A stretch of DNA of 6,059 bases from an uncultured Acidimicrobiia bacterium (GCA_905480085.1 CAJQPD010000200.1:1-6059), one strand, 5' to 3'. Positions 1-6,025 are shown, counted from the stretch's first letter. Numbers and translations: made by a program. The notes: generated from the letters alone by a model not told the origin.

Positions 1-253
1 CAACCGGTTTCCCTGACTGGATGAGCAGCGTCTCATCGTTCTCCAACCGCCGAAGGGTCGCGACAATGGCATCGAACGCCTCCCAGGAGCGGGCGGCTTT
101 GCCAGTTCCGCCGTATACGACCAGATCGTCCGGGCGTTCGGCGACCTCGGGATCTAGATTGTTCATGAGCATCCTCAGAACCGCTTCCTGACCCCAACCT
201 TTGCAGGAAAGTTCGAGACCCCTGGGTGCACGGACCGGTCGTGGACCACTCAT
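1..253 (-). CDS. hutU: Urocanate hydratase (urocanase), N-terminal part, cut by window edge
   Basis: Urocanase is a cytoplasmic NAD+-dependent enzyme that converts urocanate to 4-imidazolone-5-propanoate, the second step of histidine degradation. The frame starts at ATG 253-251 and stays open for 84 codons to the left edge; the family is about 550 residues, so roughly 15% is visible. The sequence gives [13 protein letters not shown], then [17 protein letters not shown], then [19 protein letters not shown] and LLIQSGKPV. These are the hallmark N-terminal urocanase blocks, including the glycine-rich YGGTGKAAR stretch. The start is well supported: AAAGGA lies 7 nt upstream, and ATG overlaps the stop of the GntR gene as ATGA, so the two are probably translationally coupled. 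This gene was recognised by reading the minus strand directly, since it is open at the edge. The identification is confident; nothing can be said about the missing C-terminal part. Confidence 0.95.
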   Translation of the reverse strand, partial: MSGPRPVRAPRGLELSCKGWGQEAVLRMLMNNLDPEVAERPDDLVVYGGTGKAARSWEAFDAIVATLRRLENDETLLIQSGKPV

Positions 254-963
254 AATGAATTCCTTTCAAGGTTCGGCTCAACGTCAATATGTACCGATCG
301 GAACCACACAGCGGCACTCCGTGAGCCTGCGTCATCTGCTGTGTAGGTGAGCCGTTCGATGGTCAGAACCGGCGAGCCGGGTGAAATATTGAGTATCGCA
401 GCGTCCGCCGCGTTCACTTTCTGTCGTTCGACAATATGTTCAATCCGGATGAGTGGGATGGCGTATTTGACGGTCAACAGCCAGTGAACCGACTGATGGG
501 CCAAATCATCTTTCAAAAGCCCACGACATAGATCTTCAAGGATCCACCGCTCCTCAACCGCCATCGGTTGGTGGTCGGCGAGTCGGAGTCGCCTGAGAAA
601 AATCAAAGGAGTTCCGGTTCCAACCCCCAAGGGGTTGCCAGGCATGGCGGGTAGTTCTTCTGCTGCGAGGACTTCGGTAGTTGGCGTCCGGCCGATGGCT
701 CTCATGTCGTCGTCGAATGAGCTGAGCGAGAAGTATCGCGTCATCGGCGAAGCTGCGGCCACGTAGCTTCCACTTCCTTGAGCGCTCCTGATCAGCCCTT
801 CGGTAGTGAGTTCAGCGAGCGCCGTTCTGACTGTTCCCCGGCTGACGTTGAATTCCACACTCATTTGATGCTCCGTGGGAAGCTGATCGAGTGGCCGCAA
901 CGATCCGCTGAGAATCCTCGTGCGGATTCGATCAGCGACCAGGTGGTACTTCGGAGTGGCCAC
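250..963 (-). CDS. hutC: GntR family transcriptional regulator, HutC subfamily (UTRA domain)
   Basis: A 237-residue protein, the usual length for HutC/FarR-type GntR regulators. Residues about 5-70 form the winged helix-turn-helix: [21 protein letters not shown] followed by [20 protein letters not shown] matches the GntR pattern of a recognition helix around SRGTVRTAL and a wing at GSGSYV. Residues about 80-230 fit the UTRA effector-binding domain, with [19 protein letters not shown] in the middle and [14 protein letters not shown] near the end. In known HutC proteins the inducer is urocanate; that is an inference here from the adjacent hutU. The start is GTG at 963, 3 nt after the hisD stop, with no strong Shine-Dalgarno, so translation probably depends on reinitiation from hisD. 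The stop overlaps the hutU ATG. It probably represses its own operon through the site at 2314-2325. GntR/UTRA membership is certain; the hutC assignment rests on context. Confidence 0.88.
   Translation of the reverse strand: MATPKYHLVADRIRTRILSGSLRPLDQLPTEHQMSVEFNVSRGTVRTALAELTTEGLIRSAQGSGSYVAAASPMTRYFSLSSFDDDMRAIGRTPTTEVLAAEELPAMPGNPLGVGTGTPLIFLRRLRLADHQPMAVEERWILEDLCRGLLKDDLAHQSVHWLLTVKYAIPLIRIEHIVERQKVNAADAAILNISPGSPVLTIERLTYTADDAGSRSAAVWFRSVHIDVEPNLERNSL
261..266 (-). promoter_or_regulatory. Ribosome binding site of hutU
   Basis: AAAGGA on the minus strand, 7 nt before the hutU ATG and lying inside the last codons of the regulator gene. It supports the ATG at 253 as the true start. Confidence 0.6.
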
Positions 964-966
964 TGG

Positions 967-2268
967 CTAGCCGTCCGGATTTCGTAGACGGACCTCGACG
1001 GACAAGCGGTGGGCGGTGAGCCCCTCAGCGGTGGCGAGAGTGCTGATAGTCGGAGCAATCGCTCGAAGCCCGGCTTCGGTGATCGTTTGCACCTGTCGCC
1101 AGGAGCCGAAATCCTCGAATCCGAGGGGATTCATCGACCGTGCTAGCCCCCCGGTCGGCAAGACATGGTTCGCTCCGGTTGCATAGTCACCGGCCGCTTC
1201 CGGCGACCAGTGACCGACATAGATCGAGCCGGCCGATTGAATCTGGGCAGCATCTTGTTCGGCGTTGTCGGTGTTCACTGTTACATGCTCGGCAGCGTAT
1301 TCATTGGCGAACTCAAGGGCTTCGGTTATCGAATCAACCCATACGATCAATCCGTGCTCGCTGAGTGCTTGGGCGAGGATCTCGTGTCGATCGAGATCTG
1401 GAAGGAGGGCGTTGAGTTGGGCGACTACCGCCCTGCCCAGGTCGGGGGAATTGGTGACCAGTACGGCGGGGGAGTCGGGTCCGTGTTCTGCCTGACAAAG
1501 CATGTCGACGGCCACCATTTCAGGATCGGCGGTCCCGTCGGCCACGACGAGCACCTCGCTGGGACCGGCAGGCATGTCGATCGCGCACCGGCCGAGGACG
1601 AGCAATTTGGCGGCGGTCACGTAGGCGTTACCCGGCCCGACGATCTTCTCAACCGGTTCGATCGTTTCGGTACCGTAGGCGAGTGCGGCGATCGCCTGTG
1701 CACCACCCATGGCATAGAGTTCGGTGACTCCGAGGTAGTGAGCAGCGGCCAACAAGGTGACATCCATGATCCCGTCGGGACCGGCCGGCGATGCAACCAC
1801 AATCCGCTCAACGCCCGCCGTGCGCGCCGGAACCACGGTCATGATCAGAGAAGACGGGTAGGCCGCTTTTCCGCCAGGAACATAGGCTCCGACCGACCGT
1901 AGCGGCGACCAGCGGCGATCGATCTTCACACCCGGCACCGGTTCCATGGTCAAGTCTTCGGGTCGTTGCGCAGAATGAAAAAGCTCGACGTTCTTGACAG
2001 CAATCTTGATGGCTTCTCGAACCGCTTCGGCAACAGCTTCCCAGGCGGACCGCATCTCTTCGACCGGGACGAGAGGATTTGGCCGGCCACCCCCGAACTT
2101 CACACCTGCTTCGGTTACCGCGTCGTCGCCACGGGACCAAACGTCATCGCAAATCGATCGAGCGGCGTCTCGAACCAACGGATCTGAAACCGCCGATCGG
2201 CGCACGATCTGTCGACGTTGGGCCTCCGACAGCTCTGACAAACGGACGTGCTCAAGTTTCAGGGTCAC
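967..2268 (-). CDS. hisD: Histidinol dehydrogenase (HisD), located in a hut operon
   Basis: HisD oxidises L-histidinol to L-histidine through histidinaldehyde, using two NAD+ and a zinc ion. From the GTG at 2268 the protein is 433 residues, the normal family length. It has YVPGGKAAYPSSLIMTV (129-145), GPGNAYVTAAK (211-221) and DMPAGPSEVLV (231-241). The key residues fall within one position of E. coli numbering: zinc ligands Gln259, His262, Asp361 and His420; catalytic Glu327-His328 and His368; substrate contacts Ser237 and Glu415. The frame can be extended to a TTG at 2328, but those 20 extra codons lack family similarity and run across the presumed operator. The GTG at 2268 has AGGAG 10 nt upstream, so I prefer it. 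The gene is followed at 3 nt by the HutC-type regulator and then hutU, which points to histidinol or histidine utilisation. A biosynthetic HisD or a relative acting on another alcohol is possible, though the complete active site favours histidinol. Confidence 0.93.
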   Translation of the reverse strand: MTLKLEHVRLSELSEAQRRQIVRRSAVSDPLVRDAARSICDDVWSRGDDAVTEAGVKFGGGRPNPLVPVEEMRSAWEAVAEAVREAIKIAVKNVELFHSAQRPEDLTMEPVPGVKIDRRWSPLRSVGAYVPGGKAAYPSSLIMTVVPARTAGVERIVVASPAGPDGIMDVTLLAAAHYLGVTELYAMGGAQAIAALAYGTETIEPVEKIVGPGNAYVTAAKLLVLGRCAIDMPAGPSEVLVVADGTADPEMVAVDMLCQAEHGPDSPAVLVTNSPDLGRAVVAQLNALLPDLDRHEILAQALSEHGLIVWVDSITEALEFANEYAAEHVTVNTDNAEQDAAQIQSAGSIYVGHWSPEAAGDYATGANHVLPTGGLARSMNPLGFEDFGSWRQVQTITEAGLRAIAPTISTLATAEGLTAHRLSVEVRLRNPDG

Positions 2269-2278
2269 CTGGATCGCG

Positions 2279-2283
2279 CTCCT
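2279..2283 (-). promoter_or_regulatory. Ribosome binding site choosing the hisD GTG start
   Basis: AGGAG on the minus strand, 10 nt before GTG 2268-2266. Neither the upstream TTG at 2328 nor the GTG at 2298 has a properly spaced Shine-Dalgarno; the AGG before GTG 2298 directly abuts it. This supports the 433-residue HisD. Confidence 0.5.
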
Positions 2284-2313
2284 CGTTGCCGTTTTCACCC
2301 TAGAAGGTCCGAT

Positions 2314-2325
2314 TTGTTTATACAA
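2314..2325. promoter_or_regulatory. Probable GntR/HutC-type operator upstream of hisD-hutC-hutU
   Basis: TTGTTTATACAA is an inverted repeat with five of six base pairs matching; only the pair at positions 5 and 8 fails. It is one base away from the perfect palindrome TTGTATATACAA, and HutC operators in proteobacteria have the same general TTGTAT/ATACAA character (recalled, not searched). It lies 46 nt upstream of the preferred hisD start, in the only intergenic gap before the three-gene operon, which encodes a GntR/UTRA regulator. I infer autorepression by that regulator. I saw no second copy elsewhere in the window. Confidence 0.5.
2317..2322 (-). promoter_or_regulatory. Candidate -10 box of the hisD-hutC-hutU operon
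   Basis: TATAAA on the minus strand lies inside the presumed operator, so a bound repressor would cover it. Transcription would start near 2310 and leave a leader of about 40 nt with the AGGAG site. No good -35 hexamer is visible at 16-18 nt; TTCACC at 2336-2341 is only 14 nt away. The promoter is therefore tentative. Confidence 0.3.
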
Positions 2326-2328
2326 CAA

Positions 2329-2460
2329 TGCAGCCGGTGAATCGCAGGTCGGGCACCGCCGGACAAAGTCCCCGAAGCCGAATCAGCCGGGGCGGTCAGG
2401 GATCTCGGCGCGCGAAATGCTCCATCGACGCTTCGGGAGAGGGCTCCGACCAGCGAAAGC
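2329..2460. other. Intergenic region between the PlsY-like gene and the hisD operon
   Basis: About 130 nt with no convincing reading frame; together with 2269-2328 it forms the leader region of the hisD operon. The only structure seen is a short hairpin at 2370-2392 (arms CCCCG/CGGGG around a 13-nt loop), which lacks a T tract. The gap suggests that the hut operon is transcribed separately from the lipid-related genes upstream. Confidence 0.4.
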
Positions 2461-3108
2461 CTACGCGAGCGATTTGTCTCCGGAAGCTACCTCCGCAGGA
2501 GAGCGTCGGTGGTCCGTGTCAAAGAAAACCCGGGCGACCGGCCCTTCTTGACCAGAATCATCCAAATTCCCCTGGGACCGGCGAATAATCATCAGCAAAC
2601 CCATCCCGGCGGCCAGCAGCACCGTTTCTGGAGGCCGCTCCAGCGCATATGCGGCCGTCCAGAGGAAAGCCCAACCAAAGAATCCCGATATTCCTCCGCC
2701 GATCTTCCATCCGACGACAGACCAAACTCCCGGCCACAGCACGGTAATCGGGTCAAAGGCCAACATGGCAAACGAAGAGGTCGCCAATCCGCGGCCCGAC
2801 CTGCGCCCAAGGTAGATCGACCAGTTGGATCCCGCCACCGCAGCAAGAGCGCCAACCGCGATCAATCCGGGAGAGAACGACATCCATCGACCGGCAAAGA
2901 CCGCCGCAAGACCCTTTGCGCCGTCGAGAAGTGCCACTAATGCTCCGGCCTTGGCGCCGAGCAGTCGGGTCGTGTTGCCCGCCCCAAGGTTGCCCGATCC
3001 AGCCGCAGCTATATCGACTCGCCGAGCTTTTCCAATGAGATACGCAACCGGGATCGCACCGAGCAAATAAGCGCCAAGCACGTAGGCACCTTCGACCATA
3101 ACGTTCAT
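2461..3108 (-). CDS. PlsY-like glycerol-3-phosphate acyltransferase homologue, divergent
   Basis: PlsY is an inner-membrane enzyme that acylates glycerol-3-phosphate from acyl-phosphate, the first step of phospholipid synthesis. The start at ATG 3108 has GGAGGA 5 nt upstream and gives 215 residues, a typical PlsY length; a longer in-frame start at 3186 would add 26 unrelated residues. Motif 1 is clear: GSGNLGAGNTTRLLG (37-51), followed by LLDGAKG (60-66). Motif 2 is altered: GSNWSIYL...SGRGLAT (93-110) replaces the usual GH...GGKGVAT, so His and Lys are lost. Motif 3, IIRRSQGNLDDSGQE (174-188), keeps Asn and Glu but lacks the conserved His. Several hydrophobic segments are present (about 8-26, 55-73, 80-92, 112-133, 140-155, 162-175). 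It is clearly of the PlsY superfamily, but it may act on a different acceptor or be inactive. It lies downstream of a PAP2 phosphatase and a methyltransferase, a lipid-like neighbourhood. Confidence 0.8.
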   Translation of the reverse strand: MNVMVEGAYVLGAYLLGAIPVAYLIGKARRVDIAAAGSGNLGAGNTTRLLGAKAGALVALLDGAKGLAAVFAGRWMSFSPGLIAVGALAAVAGSNWSIYLGRRSGRGLATSSFAMLAFDPITVLWPGVWSVVGWKIGGGISGFFGWAFLWTAAYALERPPETVLLAAGMGLLMIIRRSQGNLDDSGQEGPVARVFFDTDHRRSPAEVASGDKSLA

Positions 3109-3113
3109 TGGTG

Positions 3114-3119
3114 TCCTCC
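3114..3119 (-). promoter_or_regulatory. Ribosome binding site of the PlsY-like gene
   Basis: GGAGGA on the minus strand, 5 nt before ATG 3108. It is the strongest Shine-Dalgarno in the window and fixes the start at 3108 rather than 3186. Confidence 0.65.
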
Positions 3120-3303
3120 GAGGCCAGGAAACCTTGTATCCAAAAGCCGCATCAATTGAGCAGAACCATACGATAGTCGTGGGCACCCAAGAAAACCTTT
3201 CGCAGCCATCCGCTCGGCGAGACCAATCTCGGAGTGGTCTGAAACGACCTGACTGGAGACCGCTATTTCAGCCAACTTCATGGTGTGCAAGACGTGACCC
3301 GGC

Positions 3304-3972
3304 TCAGCCGTTTGCCTCGCCAGTCGACGGTGAATCGCCAGATCCTGCGGCCAGGCTGAACAAAGACACAAATTGTGGCGAAGACAGCAACATGAATTCC
3401 GAACGATCCTCGGTAAATCCATTTGGAGCGGCAAGCGCCCGGACCTTCGATGGCCACAACCAGTGACAGTGCACCTCGCGTGCTTTGAACGGGTTCCGAT
3501 GTAGGACAATGGCGGTTGGGACAGCCCAGATACCCTGGATCGGCTCCGCCGGGTACACCAAAAGCGCCTTTCCACCTGGCCGAAGCACCCGCGCCATCTC
3601 GGACAGTGCCGCTTTGATGTCGGGGATATGTTCGATCGCGTGCAGGGAGACGATCTTGTCGAAGCTGTCATCCGGGAAGTCGAGAGCCTCGGCATTCCCC
3701 GTGGTAACACCCTCCGTCACGGCGTTTTCAGCAGCGTGCGGATTGGCGTCGATACCGACGGCGTTCGCACCAAGTTCGCGGAGTCGCCGGGTCAAGTGGC
3801 CAACGCCACATCCAACCTCAAGAATGCGATCGGTTGGTTGTGGGTCGAGGAACCGGGACACGGTAACCATATGTCGCTTGTCCCAGTGATTGATGAGGGC
3901 ATAGCGTTTCGAGTCGTACATCCCATCCTGGCGCCCGTTGCCTTTCGGACCATTACCAAACAACGATCTCAT
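3304..3972 (-). CDS. Class I SAM-dependent methyltransferase (Methyltransf_11 type)
   Basis: A 222-residue cytosolic methyltransferase that would transfer a methyl group from S-adenosylmethionine; the substrate is unknown. The Rossmann-fold motifs are in order: ILEVGCGVGHLTRRL (50-64, motif I), acidic Asp75 in VGIDAN at the end of strand 2, AEALDFPDDSFDKIVSLHAIEHI (95-116) for motifs II and post-I, and RVLRPGGKALLVYPAEP (128-144). The C-terminal part, including REVHCHWLWPSKVRAL, would form the substrate cap. I chose ATG 3972 because it overlaps the PAP2 stop as ATGA; a TTG at 3987 in the same frame would add 5 residues. Coupling to the PAP2 gene and the following PlsY-like gene suggests a lipid, quinone or cell-envelope substrate, but the sequence does not show which. 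Fold assignment is firm and function is open. Confidence 0.85.
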   Translation of the reverse strand: MRSLFGNGPKGNGRQDGMYDSKRYALINHWDKRHMVTVSRFLDPQPTDRILEVGCGVGHLTRRLRELGANAVGIDANPHAAENAVTEGVTTGNAEALDFPDDSFDKIVSLHAIEHIPDIKAALSEMARVLRPGGKALLVYPAEPIQGIWAVPTAIVLHRNPFKAREVHCHWLWPSKVRALAAPNGFTEDRSEFMLLSSPQFVSLFSLAAGSGDSPSTGEANG

Positions 3973-4868
3973 TTGACGTGCACCCAACTCATTCCGACAG
4001 TGGCCATGAGACTAACCGCTAGCAGAACCGCCCCATACGCGACCGCCGGCCGTGAGCGGGGAGAGTTGTCCAATTTCGTATCGATGGCCAGGCCAAATCC
4101 AATCGCCAGTAGGGAGACCGTCCAACCGGCCAGGACATCAGTCATCCAGTGCACTGAGAGAAAGATCCGACTGTATCCGACGAGCAAGGCGGCAGGGACC
4201 AGGATGATCGCCGTGACCAGAGCGGATCTGCGGCCGAAGTGACGCAAGGCAATAGCCGCGCCCAGCGCGAACGTCAACGCACCAGCCGAATGTCCAGACG
4301 GCCAAGCCAGAGAACCAAGCGAGCTCGCACCGAGCGGGGGTCTAACTCTTCCGACGGTGCTTTTCAGGAGGCTTACGATTACTGCGCTGGTTGTCGCCAT
4401 GGCCAGGAAGACGACGGCTCGGCGGTATGAGAGCGCCACAGCCAGACCGATCGCCACCAGGCCAGTCGCCAACCCGAGCGAAACGGTTTCGGTGGCCAGG
4501 GAGATTGATGCCAATACGCTGTCGCTTCCCGGGAGGCTGCCCCGGTCCGCAAACGCAAGAACGGATGCGTCGAGGCCGGCGAACTCGGGGCCGGTGTATC
4601 GAATCCATAGATAGAGCAAGATGAGCACGGTCATGGAGGTGGCAGCAGTCCACCTACCAAATATCGCCCGGCCGGGCGTTTCGGTCTGCTGAATGAGCCG
4701 TTGTGAAGCAGGTTGGATGCTCTGGTCACGGCCACGGTACTTCCAATACCTATGCAGCAGCTGAAGGCGTTGGCCACCGGGACCTCCGCCCGTCGTCGTT
4801 AGACGACGAATGCGTTTACCCACGGCTGGGGACCAGCCGATATTCTTCGGCTTCGTCGAGGTCTCCAT
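3969..4868 (-). CDS. PAP2 superfamily membrane phosphatase
   Basis: An integral membrane phosphatase of the PAP2 / lipid phosphate phosphatase superfamily, which removes phosphate from phosphatidate, undecaprenyl pyrophosphate or related lipids. In the 299-residue frame all three catalytic motifs are intact: KSTVGRVRP (169-177, KX6RP), PSGH (190-193) and SRIFLSVHWMTD (233-244, SRX5HX3D with His240 and Asp244). About six membrane segments are seen, roughly at 73-90, 116-147, 150-168, 194-209, 214-232 plus 245-262, and 276-295. The start is doubtful: ATG 4868 lies inside the decayed response regulator, out of frame with it, and has no Shine-Dalgarno. The next in-frame starts, GTG 4823 and ATG 4634, are no better, and ATG 4634 would cut into the first membrane helix. 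The family domain begins near residue 70. The gene overlaps the methyltransferase by 4 nt. Substrate is not predictable. Confidence 0.88.
   Translation of the reverse strand: METSTKPKNIGWSPAVGKRIRRLTTTGGGPGGQRLQLLHRYWKYRGRDQSIQPASQRLIQQTETPGRAIFGRWTAATSMTVLILLYLWIRYTGPEFAGLDASVLAFADRGSLPGSDSVLASISLATETVSLGLATGLVAIGLAVALSYRRAVVFLAMATTSAVIVSLLKSTVGRVRPPLGASSLGSLAWPSGHSAGALTFALGAAIALRHFGRRSALVTAIILVPAALLVGYSRIFLSVHWMTDVLAGWTVSLLAIGFGLAIDTKLDNSPRSRPAVAYGAVLLAVSLMATVGMSWVHVK
4791..4808. repeat. Short perfect inverted repeat (7-bp arms, 4-nt loop)
   Basis: CGTCGTC, GTTA, GACGACG form a perfect hairpin within the decayed tail of the response-regulator relic, close to where coding similarity breaks. 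There is no T tract on either side, so it is unlikely to be an intrinsic terminator. It may only reflect the repeated CGT/GTC codons of the ancestral receiver end. Confidence 0.35.
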
Positions 4869-5111
4869 CTTTGGCAGTCAACATGAGCATCGGCGTCCAG
4901 ATACCTGGGTCTCGAAGTTGGGTACAGAACGTGAATCCATTGATCCCGGGAAACGTGATGTCGAGGACGATGACATCGTACTCGTTCTGGTTGGCGAACC
5001 ACTTGCCGTCGGTTCCGGTCGATACCACGTCGATGGCGAATCCCTCAGCTTCCAGGTCGCCCGTATAGCCGCAGCCACCTTCTTTTCATCCTCCAAAACC
5101 AGCACCCGTAC
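4816..5111 (-). pseudogene. Decayed OmpR/PhoB-type response regulator, receiver domain remnant
   Basis: Two minus-strand frames together rebuild an actinobacterial receiver domain. From 5111 one frame reads VRVLVLEDEKKVAAAIR, with the acidic pocket Glu-Asp. Near 5061-5066 a single base is missing, and the sequence continues in another frame as GDLEAEGFAIDVVSTGTDGK, then EYDVIVLDITFPGINGF with the phospho-acceptor Asp, then TPMLMLTAKDGDLDEAE. There it breaks: the expected ALDTGADDYLTKPF is missing, a few residues (EYRLVPSRG) follow, and TAA stops it at 4816. The codon where ATG is expected is GTA (5111-5109), with GGGGAG still correctly placed 5 nt before it. Traces in a third frame, AFVV-stop-RRRAEVPVA at about 4813-4771, resemble the end of a receiver and its linker. 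No winged-helix DNA-binding domain and no partner kinase are present. Several independent lesions argue for real decay, although one frameshift alone could be a sequencing error. Confidence 0.72.
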
Positions 5112-5116
5112 CCAAG

Positions 5117-5122
5117 CTCCCC
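5117..5122 (-). promoter_or_regulatory. Relic ribosome binding site of the response-regulator pseudogene
   Basis: GGGGAG on the minus strand, 5 nt before the GTA codon that occupies the expected initiator position of the receiver domain. It indicates that the ancestral start was at 5111 and that the initiator ATG was later lost. Confidence 0.4.
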
Positions 5123-5189
5123 GGAGGCGGATCACTAACTCAGTATGGCCCACCGAACCCGAACGTTTGCTGAGAAACTCGCCGGTGAA

Positions 5190-6011
5190 TCACAGATGTT
5201 GAGAGATCCAGTTGACAACGGTCCCCGCCACGATGGCTTCGCCCCCGCGGTAATAGTGACCCCCGACATCCAAGACCTGAACGTCGACATGGTGACTGCT
5301 GGCCAGAGCAATTTCCTCGGCCGGGTAAACCTCGGAAGGCTCGTCAACACTTCGGATAAACAACGTCTCACAAGGAATCGACGGGGCCAGATCGACGATA
5401 TCGGGGCAATGGTCGAGGAATTCAACATAGGTCGTGGCAGATATGACGTACCACCAGCCGGGAACGAGCATCAGTTGGTCACCGTGACCGTCCGCTACGA
5501 GACTCCTGGCAGCTGCGGAGATCTCGTCGTAGCGATCTCCTGCCATGAGCCCATTTTCCGCCATCAGTTGCATGATCTGGCGGCCACCGCGATGCGCCGA
5601 CAACAGAACCAATCCTGGCGTATCGGGGACTTCCACCACATGACGGACCGCCAGCATGCCTCCATTCGAGTGACCGATGACGAATGGGGGAGGGAGGTCT
5701 CTTTGATTCATCCAGTTGCGCGCCAGGTGATTGTCTTCGATGGCCTGGCCGATCGTCTGATAAGCGCCACCTTCGAGGTCTCGACTGTGGCGATTTGAGA
5801 GTACGTCGTGCCCGCGACGGTTGTAGGCGAGACAGGCGAGCCCGAGGCTTGTTAGATATGGAGGCAGGAAACGGGGAGGTCCGACGTAGAAATTCATCGT
5901 ATTTCCATGCATGAGCTGAGCAGATCCAACGACGTTCCCATCATCGGGCAGGTACAGCAATCCGTCGAGCGGCTCGGTATCGGTTTCGATCGCCACCATC
6001 TCGATCTGCAC
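5190..6011 (-). CDS. Alpha/beta hydrolase fold protein
   Basis: A 273-residue serine hydrolase of unknown substrate, probably cytosolic, since no signal peptide is seen. Features in order: an N-terminal beta-strand region (LDGLLYLPDD, 15-24), an oxyanion-type LMHGNTMNFY (33-42), YNRRGHDVLS (63-72), the nucleophile elbow VIGHSNGG (111-118, Ser115), a cap region at about 140-190, an acid candidate Asp223 or Glu224 in IRSVDEPSE, and the catalytic His252 in VGGHYYRGGE. All members of the triad are therefore plausible. GTG 6011 is preceded by GGAGGG with 8 nt spacing, which favours it over the in-frame ATG five codons in. The gene ends 78 nt before the response-regulator relic, on the same strand. 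Esterase, lipase-like or C-C hydrolase activities are all possible; the family is too broad to decide. Confidence 0.85.
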   Translation of the reverse strand: MQIEMVAIETDTEPLDGLLYLPDDGNVVGSAQLMHGNTMNFYVGPPRFLPPYLTSLGLACLAYNRRGHDVLSNRHSRDLEGGAYQTIGQAIEDNHLARNWMNQRDLPPPFVIGHSNGGMLAVRHVVEVPDTPGLVLLSAHRGGRQIMQLMAENGLMAGDRYDEISAAARSLVADGHGDQLMLVPGWWYVISATTYVEFLDHCPDIVDLAPSIPCETLFIRSVDEPSEVYPAEEIALASSHHVDVQVLDVGGHYYRGGEAIVAGTVVNWISQHL

Positions 6012-6019
6012 TATGAGGA

Positions 6020-6025
6020 CCCTCC
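6020..6025 (-). promoter_or_regulatory. Ribosome binding site of the alpha/beta hydrolase gene
   Basis: GGAGGG on the minus strand, 8 nt upstream of GTG 6011-6009. The remaining bases to the right edge hold no clear promoter. Confidence 0.5.

Noticed and set aside
33..335. Minus-strand open frame of 100 codons across the regulator end and hutU start
   Set aside because: It is in a different frame from both GntR and hutU and has low-complexity Ser/Arg/Gly content; hutU similarity in the other frame is unambiguous.
1165..1902. Plus-strand open frame of 245 codons opposite hisD
   Set aside because: It lies fully antisense to hisD, whose minus-strand product has every family motif. The plus-strand translation shows no recognisable domain and is a codon-bias shadow.
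2370..2392. Hairpin as a terminator of the PlsY-like gene
   Set aside because: The stem is only 5 bp with a 13-nt loop, and no T tract follows on the minus strand.
3105..3710. The full 201-codon minus-strand frame overlapping the methyltransferase
   Set aside because: Most of it is an Arg/Ser-rich shadow of the methyltransferase. Only its last 58 codons, in the gap, were kept as a weak candidate.
4878..5153. A genuine 91-residue protein starting at GTG 5153
   Set aside because: Only its first part (VRVLVLEDEKK onward for about 17 residues) is receiver-like. After the frameshift it becomes Ser/Thr/Arg-rich nonsense, so it is part of the pseudogene.
5145..5798. Plus-strand open frame of 217 codons opposite the alpha/beta hydrolase
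   Set aside because: The minus strand encodes an intact hydrolase with the nucleophile elbow and catalytic His; the opposite frame looks like a shadow.
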